DNA of 13,122 bases, from assembly GCA_040380145.1 (NCBI GenBank), contig JBEIJQ010000088.1:1-13122 (forward strand), in the 5' to 3' direction. A model generated the notes under the pieces. It did no database searches. It was not told the DNA's origin and saw nothing but the letters and a program-made list of their open reading frames with translations. Shown here piece after piece: positions 1 to 6,559 of the stretch. Numbering within the stretch: position 1 is the first letter of the stretch; each line of letters starts with the position of its first letter. This DNA is from JBEIJQ01 sp040380145 (GTDB lineage Bacteria > Bacteroidota > Bacteroidia > Chitinophagales > Saprospiraceae). The position numbers and the translations under genes are program-made.

Positions 1-2
1 AC

Positions 3-116
3 GAGATAGCCGCCGAAACCAACGGTCGGCTGGATCTGTTTTTCGGACTGCGCTTCGGTTGGACCATCCCGCTGGAATTGTACAGCCGGGAAACCGAGCG
101 GAGGTATTATTATTGA
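3..116 (+). CDS. 3' end of a probable outer-membrane beta-barrel protein (partial)
   Basis: An open frame enters from the left edge and stops at TGA 114-116, giving the last 37 residues of a protein whose start lies outside the window. The visible tail contains FFGLRFGWTIPLELY and ends in RRYYY. The alternating hydrophobic/polar pattern and the aromatic C-terminus resemble the last strands of a Bacteroidota outer-membrane barrel, where a terminal aromatic residue is typical of proteins inserted by the BAM machinery. That is an inference from pattern only, and no family can be named from so short a piece. The stop coincides with a sharp change from GC-rich sequence to the A/T-rich spacer that follows, which supports the frame. 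It lies 94 bp upstream of the amidohydrolase start on the same strand, so co-transcription cannot be excluded. Confidence 0.55.
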   Translation, partial: EIAAETNGRLDLFFGLRFGWTIPLELYSRETERRYYY

Positions 117-140
117 TTTTCTTTTATAAAAATAAAAAAA

Positions 141-181
141 ATCGGAAAAAGCGACCGTCGTCCGAAGCCGTTTTTCCCGAT
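141..181 (+). other. Imperfect inverted repeat in the spacer before the amidohydrolase gene
   Basis: ATCGGAAAAA (141-150) pairs with TTTTTCCCGAT (171-181) except for one bulged C at 176, leaving a loop of about 20 nt. It lies between the preceding stop codon and the amidohydrolase start. It could be the weak 3' end structure of the upstream transcript or leader structure for the next gene. No clear run of T follows it, so I do not call it a terminator. No convincing TTG/TAnnTTTG promoter was found in the 117-210 spacer. Confidence 0.22.
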
Positions 182-210
182 CGTTTTCAAACCACCCACC
201 GAGTGCCAGT

Positions 211-3198
211 ATGCATTTTTTCCGAAATATCTCTTTTGTCTGTTTCTTGTTCCTGTCGGCCGGCCTTTCCGCCCAGATCACCTTCCCCCAAAACGGCCCC
301 TACGACCACCGGCCCGAACTGCACGCTTTCACCAACGCCACTTTGTGGGTGCGTTTCGACCAAAAGATCGAAAACGCCACGTTGCTGATCCGCGAGGGGC
401 GGGTGGAAAAGGTGGGCACGGACGTGGAAATCCCCGCCGGCGCGGTGGTGCACGACCTGTCGGGCAAATGGGTGTATCCGGCCTTTGTGGAAATGTACGC
501 CAATTACGGGCTGCCCGAGCCGAAGGCCGTCGGCGGATCGCCGTCCGACAGGCCGCAGATGCTCAACAACCAGAAGGGCGCCTACAGTTGGAACGAGGCC
601 CTGAAAAACGATTACCGCGCCCACACCCAGTTCGCCGTGGATCCCAAAGCGGCCCAATCGCTTCGCGCGGCGGGCTTCGGGGCCGTCCTCGCGCACCGCT
701 TCGACGGCATCGCCCGCGGATCCGGTGCGCTGGTGCTGCTGGGCGACGAGAAAGAGCACCTGCTCGTGCTGCGCGACCAGGCTTCCCGCCACTTCTCTTT
801 CCGCAAGGGCACCTCCACCCAAGATTATCCCTCCTCGCTCATGGGCGCCATCGCGCTGCTGCGCCAAGCGTTCTACGACGCAAAATGGTACGCCGCGGGC
901 GGCAAGGACGAGGAGTACAACATTTCGTTGGACACTTGGAACCAGCTCGACGGACTGCCCGCCGTATTCGATGTGCGCGACCGGCTCGAAGCCCTGCGCG
1001 CCGCCAAGATCGGAGAGGAGTTCGACCTGAAGTTCATTCTCAAAGGTGCCGGCGACGAGTACCAACGCCTCGAAGATATCAAACGCACCGGCTGTCCGCT
1101 GATCGTGCCGGTCAACTTCCCCAAGGCCTATGACCTGGAAGATCCCTATGAGGCCGAACTGGTCACCCTCGGCGATATGCTCCACTGGGAGATGGCCCCG
1201 GCCAACGCGGCCCGCATCGCCCAATCGGAGATTCCCTTTGTGTTCACGTCCGCCGGGCTGGAAAAAAAAGAAACCTTCCTCGCCCAGATCCGCAAGGCGG
1301 TCCGCTTCGGACTGTCGAAAGAAGCGGCCCTGAAAGCGCTCACCGAAACCCCCGCCCGCTTGCTCCGCGCCGAGGACGACCTCGGCAGCCTCGAAAAAGG
1401 CCGCTTGGCGAACTTTTTGGTGGTTTCGGGCGATCTGTTCGACGACAAAACCGTCGTCCACGAGGTTTGGGTGCGCGGCCATGGCCACGATGTGAAACCC
1501 GACGATCGGCGCGATCCCCGCGGCGAATTTCAGCTCTCCTTCGGTGCCCGAACCGTCGGCCTTTCCGTGAAGGGCACTCCCGAAAAACCGGCCGCCACCG
1601 TGCAGATCGACTCCGCCAAAGCGGATGTCGCCCTTTCCGTGACGGGCAATTCGGTGAGTTTTTCCTTTGCGCCCGATCCGAACGCACCCAAAAAAATCTT
1701 CCGGTTCACCGGCGTGATGGACGAGGAAAACTGGTCGGGCATCGGCATGGATTCTCTCAACGGCCGCCTCGTATGGTCGGCTCGGCGCACCGCGGCCTTC
1801 GCGCCGCCGGCCCCGGAAACGCCCAAAACGGGCCCCATGCCCACGCTGGGCCAGGTCCTTTTTCCCTTCATGGGCTACGGCATGCCAGAGATCCCCACCA
1901 AGGCCGAGCGCGTGCTGTTCCGCAACGCCACGGTCTGGACCAATGAAGCCGAGGGCATCTTGGCCAACACCGATGTGTTGATCGAAGACGGCCGCATCGC
2001 TGCCATCGGCAAAAACCTCGCTGCCGGCCGTGCGCGCGTGATAGACGCCACCGGCAAGCACCTCACCGCCGGCATCATCGACGAGCACTCGCACATCGCC
2101 ATCAGCCGCGGGGTAAACGAGGGCACCCAGGCCAGTTCGGCCGAAGTGCGCATCGGCGATGTGGTCAACTCCGACGATATCAACATCTACCGCAACCTCT
2201 CCGGCGGCGTCACCGCCTGCCAATTGCTCCACGGATCCGCCAATCCCATCGGCGGACAGTCGGCGCTCATCAAGCTCCGCTGGGGCTATGCGCCCGAGGA
2301 CATGAAGATCCGGGGCGCCAAAGGGTACATCAAATTCGCCCTCGGCGAAAATGTCAAGCAGTCCAACTGGGGCGACAACAACCGTACCCGTTTCCCGCAG
2401 ACCCGCATGGGCGTGGAGCAGGTCTATGAAGACCATTTCACCCGCGCCCGCGAATACGCCGGGCAAAAGGGCCGCAACAAGCGCCGCGACCTCGAACTGG
2501 ACGCTCTCGTGGAAATCTTGGAGCGCGAGCGTTTCATCACCTGCCACAGCTACGTGCAGAGCGAAATCGCGATGCTGATGAAAGTGGCCACCCGTTTTGG
2601 CTTTGTAGTCAATACCTTCACCCACGTGCTCGAAGGCTACAAGGTGGCCGACAAAATGGCCGCTCACGGCGTCGGCGGATCTTCCTTCGCCGATTGGTGG
2701 GCCTATAAGTTCGAAGTCAAGGACGCCATCCCCTACAACCCCGCCATCCTGATGCGCATGGGCGTGGTGACCGCCGTCAACTCCGACGACGCCGAGATGT
2801 CGCGCCGCCTCAACCAAGAAGCGGCCAAGGCCGTCAAATACGGTGGCCTGACGGAAGAAGAGGCCTGGAAACTGGTCACCCTCAACCCCGCCAAACTCCT
2901 CCGCCTCGACCACCGCATGGGCTCCGTGAAAATCGAAAAAGATGCCGACTTGGTGCTTTGGTCGGACAACCCGCTCTCGATGTACGCCCGCGCCGAACAC
3001 ACCTTCGTGGACGGCATCGAATTTTTCAGCCGCGAAAAAGACCTTGCCAAACGAGCTTGGATAGCCGCTGAAAGGGCCCGTCTGATCCAAAAAATGATCG
3101 CGGAAAAAAATGGTGGCGGCGATACCCAACGCCCCGTGAAAAAAGAACAGCACCTGTGGGATTGCGAGGATGTGTTCGACGATCTGTTGTACGATTGA
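211..3198 (+). CDS. Secreted amidohydrolase with two modules, N-terminal module catalytically degenerate
   Basis: This 995-residue protein starts at ATG 211. Residues 1-22 form a signal peptide ending in SAQ, so it is probably periplasmic or exported. Two amidohydrolase-superfamily modules follow. The first (about 40-425) keeps the composite beta-sandwich ends (IREGRVEKVG; GSLEKGRLANFLVV, 392-405), but the metal-site HxH after PAFVE is replaced by Y96-A97-N98, and the late Asp position reads T346-S347-A348. A beta-rich linker (about 430-545) joins it to the second module (about 565-950). That module has the expected ligands: H626 and H628 in DEHSH, K708 as a possible bridging residue in IKFALGEN, H779, H805 in NTFTH, and D859 in NSDDAE. 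The closing motif is DADLVLW (911-917). Only the second module should hydrolyse substrate. The substrate cannot be read from sequence; cyclic amides or peptides are possible. Proteins of about 1000 residues with this layout are, from memory, common in Bacteroidota. A strong terminator follows. Confidence 0.9.
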   Translation: MHFFRNISFVCFLFLSAGLSAQITFPQNGPYDHRPELHAFTNATLWVRFDQKIENATLLIREGRVEKVGTDVEIPAGAVVHDLSGKWVYPAFVEMYANYGLPEPKAVGGSPSDRPQMLNNQKGAYSWNEALKNDYRAHTQFAVDPKAAQSLRAAGFGAVLAHRFDGIARGSGALVLLGDEKEHLLVLRDQASRHFSFRKGTSTQDYPSSLMGAIALLRQAFYDAKWYAAGGKDEEYNISLDTWNQLDGLPAVFDVRDRLEALRAAKIGEEFDLKFILKGAGDEYQRLEDIKRTGCPLIVPVNFPKAYDLEDPYEAELVTLGDMLHWEMAPANAARIAQSEIPFVFTSAGLEKKETFLAQIRKAVRFGLSKEAALKALTETPARLLRAEDDLGSLEKGRLANFLVVSGDLFDDKTVVHEVWVRGHGHDVKPDDRRDPRGEFQLSFGARTVGLSVKGTPEKPAATVQIDSAKADVALSVTGNSVSFSFAPDPNAPKKIFRFTGVMDEENWSGIGMDSLNGRLVWSARRTAAFAPPAPETPKTGPMPTLGQVLFPFMGYGMPEIPTKAERVLFRNATVWTNEAEGILANTDVLIEDGRIAAIGKNLAAGRARVIDATGKHLTAGIIDEHSHIAISRGVNEGTQASSAEVRIGDVVNSDDINIYRNLSGGVTACQLLHGSANPIGGQSALIKLRWGYAPEDMKIRGAKGYIKFALGENVKQSNWGDNNRTRFPQTRMGVEQVYEDHFTRAREYAGQKGRNKRRDLELDALVEILERERFITCHSYVQSEIAMLMKVATRFGFVVNTFTHVLEGYKVADKMAAHGVGGSSFADWWAYKFEVKDAIPYNPAILMRMGVVTAVNSDDAEMSRRLNQEAAKAVKYGGLTEEEAWKLVTLNPAKLLRLDHRMGSVKIEKDADLVLWSDNPLSMYARAEHTFVDGIEFFSREKDLAKRAWIAAERARLIQKMIAEKNGGGDTQRPVKKEQHLWDCEDVFDDLLYD

Positions 3199-3216
3199 TC
3201 CGATTTTCCCCAATGA

Positions 3217-3252
3217 AAGAAGCCCCGATTTTCACGAAAATCGGGGCTTCTT
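3217..3252. terminator. Perfect 16-bp stem-loop between convergent genes, probably bidirectional terminator
   Basis: The left arm AAGAAGCCCCGATTTT (3217-3232) and right arm AAAATCGGGGCTTCTT (3237-3252) are exact reverse complements around a 4-nt CACG loop. The stem has a GC-rich core flanked by an A-run on one side and a T-run on the other, so either strand gives a hairpin followed by U-rich RNA. It starts 18 nt after the amidohydrolase stop and 64 nt beyond the end of the convergent glycosyltransferase gene, exactly where a shared terminator is expected. The rest of this spacer, 3253-3315, shows nothing else I can support. Confidence 0.88.
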
Positions 3253-3315
3253 TATGGATGCCCGGGCCTCTTTTCGGCGATTTCCAATCGACCGATCGTA
3301 CCGTTGCGGGTGACG

Positions 3316-5268
3316 TCAACGAAGCGCCTTCAACAAGATATCCAGGTCTATGCCGGGCGAATAGTCCTTGGCGTACAGGAAGTTCAACCGTTCCAAAGTG
3401 GCCGGATCGTCGGGCCATTGGGCGGCCGCGTGGGCGGGGGTGAACACGCCCGGGCGCAACCTGGGCAGGGTCGCCTGCGCATCTGGCAACGGGCAATAGC
3501 CCACCCAGGTTTTTTTTCCGAAAAGCACCCGGAAGGATTCCGACAGCAGTTTACGGGATTTTTTTCCCAACAACAAAAACACGGGGAAAAAGCAGAGCAC
3601 GGCCAATGAAACCGCCATGTCCAAGAAGCGTTTGTTGCGGACTTGGGCAGGCTGTGCAATGGCGAAACAGATGTCGATCGTGTACAGGTCGCCGGCCGTG
3701 TTCTTGGAATTGCTGCCGATGATGCTCAGGCTGCCCTCCGGCAGGATCTTGTAATCGATGAACGGGCCGAGGCGCGCCATCCAGCGGATGATGTCCTGTG
3801 CGGGCAGGTCTTTCGAACAAAAAATGATTTCCTCCACGCGGTACAGATCGGAGATTTCCGAAAGTTGGTAAAGTTGCCCCAACACCCCTTGCGGGCGTCG
3901 GTCGGCCTGCTCGGCACCGGTCGATACCGAACCGATGAAATTGACTTCCACTTGGGCTTTCTGCAACAAGCGCAGCACCCGCTCCGTTTCCGGTTCGCCT
4001 CCGACCACAACCAGGTTTTTGCGCCGCTTGCCGTCGGGGAGCAGTTCGCGGTCGAACAAGAAACTCAGCAGCGTGCGCAGGCCCACGGTGGCGATCGTGG
4101 CCCATGCGGCCCCCAACAGGATCAGCATCCGCGAGGAACGCAGGCTGCTGTCCAAAAACCCGTACACCGCGGCGATCAGCACCGTGCCGAGCGTCAGTCC
4201 GCGCAAAAGCCCGCGCAGGTTTCGCCGATCGTCGTAGCCGCCGTTGAGGTACACGGCGCCCGTCCACAGAGCCACATAGAGCGGAAAATTGAAGTACCAG
4301 AGGCTGGGCAGGAAGTAATCGGGATCGTTGAACCGGAACGCCGCCCAGGTGTCGCGGACGAAAAGCAGCCCCCCGAACACCAGCAAAGCCTCGAGCAACG
4401 GCAGCCAAGCCATTTTGGCCGCGTTCGACAGCAGGGTGATGCCCGCCCGGAACCAAATGGCCGCCTGCAACATCAGCACGAACAGGCGGGCATTGCCGCC
4501 GGAAAAATGCTTGCGGGCAAAGATGATCATCGCCTGGTAGAAAGTCCTCACATAGTTGAGGCTCCCTTTTTTCGTGCTCTCCCCTTTGTAGTGGATGATG
4601 CAGGTGTCGGCGAAGTAATAATTTTTGTAACCGGCCTTTAGGATCCTGTACGACAGATCGATGTCCTCGCCGTACATGAAGAATGTTTCGTCGAGCAGGC
4701 CGATCTCGTCGAGTACTTTTTTGGGCATCAGCATGAACGCCCCGGAGAGCACTTCCACCGAATGGGTCTCGTCGGGCGAAAGGTAGCCGAGGTGGTAGCG
4801 GTTGAACACCCGCGAGCGCGGGAACAGGCGCGAAAGCCCGAAGGTCTTGTAGAATGCCACCGCCGGGGAAGGAAATCCGCGTTTGCTCTCGGGCAGGAAA
4901 TTGCCTTTGCCGTCGATCATCTTCACGCCCAGCCCCCCACAGTCGGGGTGGGCCCGCATGAACGACAGGCAGCGGTGGAAAGTGCTCTCCTCGACCACCG
5001 TGTCGGGATTGAGCAGCAGCACGAACTCTCCCTTGGCCATTTCGATCGCTTGGTTGTTGGCCCGCGAAAAGCCCACATTTTCGCGGTTGGCCACCACGAT
5101 CGCCTCGGGAAATTTCTCCCGCACCATCGCCACGGAATCGTCCACCGAGTTGTTGTCAACCACGAACACCTCCACCGAAAGCCCCTCGGAAGCTCTCCGG
5201 ACAGCGTTCAGCGCCTGCTCCAGGAAGTAGCGGACGTTGTAGTTGACGATGACGACGGACAGTTGCAT
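3316..5268 (-). CDS. Membrane glycosyltransferase family 2 fused to a shortened polyprenyl-phosphate sugar-transferase-like half
   Basis: This 650-residue protein starts at ATG 5268. Residues 1-250 are a GT2 (GT-A fold) glycosyltransferase of the rhamnosyltransferase/WbbL-like type, with SVVIVNYN at the N-terminus, VVDNNS (37-41), the metal/nucleotide motif NPDT (87-90), and the acceptor-site motif GEDIDLSYR (200-208). Then come about five hydrophobic segments (roughly 261-282, 288-304, 325-341, 357-371, 381-397), a Rossmann-like domain with VVVGGEPETE (420-429), and a tail at 546-650. The tail resembles bacterial sugar transferases of the WcaJ/WbaP type: KRFLDMAVSL, WVGY (588-591), RPGVFTP (605-611) and the terminal YAKDYSPGIDLDIL (632-645). 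The block that normally carries KFRSM and the catalytic acid is absent. I infer inner-membrane sugar transfer for polysaccharide or glycolipid synthesis by the GT2 domain only. It lies 16 nt after the PD40 gene, probably in one transcript; AAGG lies a few bases before the ATG. Confidence 0.86.
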   Translation of the reverse strand: MQLSVVIVNYNVRYFLEQALNAVRRASEGLSVEVFVVDNNSVDDSVAMVREKFPEAIVVANRENVGFSRANNQAIEMAKGEFVLLLNPDTVVEESTFHRCLSFMRAHPDCGGLGVKMIDGKGNFLPESKRGFPSPAVAFYKTFGLSRLFPRSRVFNRYHLGYLSPDETHSVEVLSGAFMLMPKKVLDEIGLLDETFFMYGEDIDLSYRILKAGYKNYYFADTCIIHYKGESTKKGSLNYVRTFYQAMIIFARKHFSGGNARLFVLMLQAAIWFRAGITLLSNAAKMAWLPLLEALLVFGGLLFVRDTWAAFRFNDPDYFLPSLWYFNFPLYVALWTGAVYLNGGYDDRRNLRGLLRGLTLGTVLIAAVYGFLDSSLRSSRMLILLGAAWATIATVGLRTLLSFLFDRELLPDGKRRKNLVVVGGEPETERVLRLLQKAQVEVNFIGSVSTGAEQADRRPQGVLGQLYQLSEISDLYRVEEIIFCSKDLPAQDIIRWMARLGPFIDYKILPEGSLSIIGSNSKNTAGDLYTIDICFAIAQPAQVRNKRFLDMAVSLAVLCFFPVFLLLGKKSRKLLSESFRVLFGKKTWVGYCPLPDAQATLPRLRPGVFTPAHAAAQWPDDPATLERLNFLYAKDYSPGIDLDILLKALR

Positions 5269-5284
5269 GGATCCTTATCGGGCT

Positions 5285-6382
5285 TCAATCGGTCCATTCG
5301 GCGAGGAACACATTGGTGTCGCGGGTGCCGCCGTTTTTGCGGTTGGACGCGAAGACAAGATATCTGCCGTCGCGGGAAAACATCGGGAAGGAGTCGAAAT
5401 TTTCGTCGAAAGTGATCTGTTGGAGATCGGAGCCGTCGATCTTGACGGAAAACAGGTTGAACCGCCGGCGGTCGGGCGCGTGGTGGTTGCTGGCGAACAC
5501 GATGCGGTCGCCCTTGGGGTGGAAGTAGGGCGCCCAGTTGGCCCCGCCCAAATGGGTCACTTGGCGCAGATCGCTGCCGTCCACATTGCAGGTGAAGATC
5601 TCGAGGTTGGTGGGCTGCACAAAACCCTTCGACAGCAATTCCTTGTATCCGGCCACTTCTTCGGGCGTTTGGGGGCGGGAGGCACGGAAAACCAGCCGCT
5701 TCCCATCGGGCGAAAAGAACGCGCCGCCGTCGTAGCCCAGTTCATGGGTGATCTGACGGACATCGCTGCCGTCCAAGTTCATCGTGTACAACTCGATGTC
5801 GCCCGAACGCGTGGAAGTGAAAACGATCTTTTGTCCGTCGGGCGAAACGGTCGCCTCGGCATCGTAGCCCGGCTCTTTGGTGAGCTGCCGGCGGATGTTG
5901 CCCTTCAGATCGGAAACGAATATGTCGAAATCGCCGAACAGCGCCCAGACATACTTGCCGTTGATGCTGCGCGGCGCACTCGGACAGGTCGCGCCGCCGA
6001 GGTGCGTGGACGCGTACAGCAAAAGCGAATCGCCCGGCAGGAAAAACGAACAGGTGGTGCGGCCTTGCCCGGTGCTGACCAACTGCGGCACGCCTTCCCG
6101 GCCCACGCCGGCCGTCGGCATCACAAAAATCTGGTCGCATTCGGCCGACCACTTCGGGTTCGTGGCCTGGAAGATCAGTTGCCGATCGTCGAAACTGAAA
6201 TATGCCTCGGCGTTGTCGCCCCCGAAGGTGAGCTGGCGGATGTTTTTCAGGTGCCGCTCTTCGGGGTAGCGCAGGGTGTCCGCCGCAGCGGTGCCGCCCT
6301 CTCCGGGACCGGAGGCAGGGGATCCACAGGCACAGGCCAACAACAATGCGGAAAGGGAGGCGAGGATGAACACGGGTTTCAC
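5285..6382 (-). CDS. PD40/TolB-like beta-propeller lipoprotein
   Basis: This 365-residue protein most likely starts at the GTG at 6382. No ATG lies in frame between the spacer and the signal sequence, and a start here gives a compact lipoprotein signal with lipobox LLAC (14-17, lipidated Cys17; Cys19 is a less likely alternative). A low-complexity linker rich in Gly, Ala and Ser follows. The rest is built of WD40-like (PD40) blades, seen as repeated S-x-D-G-x-x-I/L-V-F segments: FDDRQLIFQA (64-73), SPDGQKIVFTS (180-190), SPDGKRLVFRA (224-234), HPKGDRIVFAS (288-298) and SRDGRYLVFAS (336-346). Each is followed by D-G-S-D-x-x-Q-I/V-T turns. The family resembles the TolB propeller, but with about 365 residues it lacks TolB's N-terminal domain. 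A periplasmic or outer-membrane-associated binding role is likely and the partner is unknown. It is the first gene of a probable two-gene operon with the glycosyltransferase. Confidence 0.84.
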   Translation of the reverse strand: MKPVFILASLSALLLACACGSPASGPGEGGTAAADTLRYPEERHLKNIRQLTFGGDNAEAYFSFDDRQLIFQATNPKWSAECDQIFVMPTAGVGREGVPQLVSTGQGRTTCSFFLPGDSLLLYASTHLGGATCPSAPRSINGKYVWALFGDFDIFVSDLKGNIRRQLTKEPGYDAEATVSPDGQKIVFTSTRSGDIELYTMNLDGSDVRQITHELGYDGGAFFSPDGKRLVFRASRPQTPEEVAGYKELLSKGFVQPTNLEIFTCNVDGSDLRQVTHLGGANWAPYFHPKGDRIVFASNHHAPDRRRFNLFSVKIDGSDLQQITFDENFDSFPMFSRDGRYLVFASNRKNGGTRDTNVFLAEWTD

Positions 6383-6428
6383 GGGCAGATCAGAGTGGGA
6401 GGTGTGGGAAAAAGGGTTTTTTTTCTTG

Positions 6429-6447
6429 CAAAAAAATGCTTTTTTTG
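6429..6447. repeat. Perfect A-tract/T-tract inverted repeat in a divergent spacer
   Basis: CAAAAAAATGCTTTTTTTG consists of 8-bp perfect arms (C plus seven A; seven T plus G) around a 3-nt TGC centre. It sits 47 to 65 nt upstream of the GTG start of the PD40 gene and about 110 bp upstream of the TPR gene start. It may be a bent-DNA promoter element, a regulator site or a small hairpin. It is not placed to act as a terminator for either neighbour. Confidence 0.5.
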
Positions 6448-6479
6448 TGTGAAAAATGGGGCCGGATCGTTTTAGTTTG
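6444..6479 (+). promoter_or_regulatory. Candidate Bacteroidota-type promoter for the TPR gene
   Basis: TTTG at 6444-6447 could be a -33 element and TTAGTTTG at 6472-6479 a -7 element with one mismatch to TAnnTTTG. The spacing of 24 nt is longer than the usual 19-21, which is the main weakness. The implied leader is about 70 nt before the ATG at 6560. The opposite strand of this spacer has no good match for the PD40 gene. Confidence 0.28.
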
Positions 6480-6559
6480 TGCACACCGTCCCAAAAACGG
6501 TTTTCGCGACCGGCAACCGCCCTTTCACTTTTCCTCCCGAGCCCGCCAGATCCCGATCT

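Noticed and set aside
1262..1269. Runs of seven or eight A in coding sequence (1262-1269, 3104-3110, 10076-10083, and the matching T-run in the glycosyltransferase gene near 3511) as possible programmed frameshift sites
   Set aside because: All lie within intact frames as Lys or Glu-Lys codons, with no useful overlapping frame or downstream stimulatory structure.
187..3213. A minus-strand frame of over 1000 codons open opposite the whole amidohydrolase gene
   Set aside because: It is a shadow of strong third-position GC bias. Its translation is rich in His, Gly and Val with no domain or signal, while the plus strand has clear conserved motifs. Similar long antisense frames opposite the PD40, CapA-family and receptor genes are rejected for the same reason.
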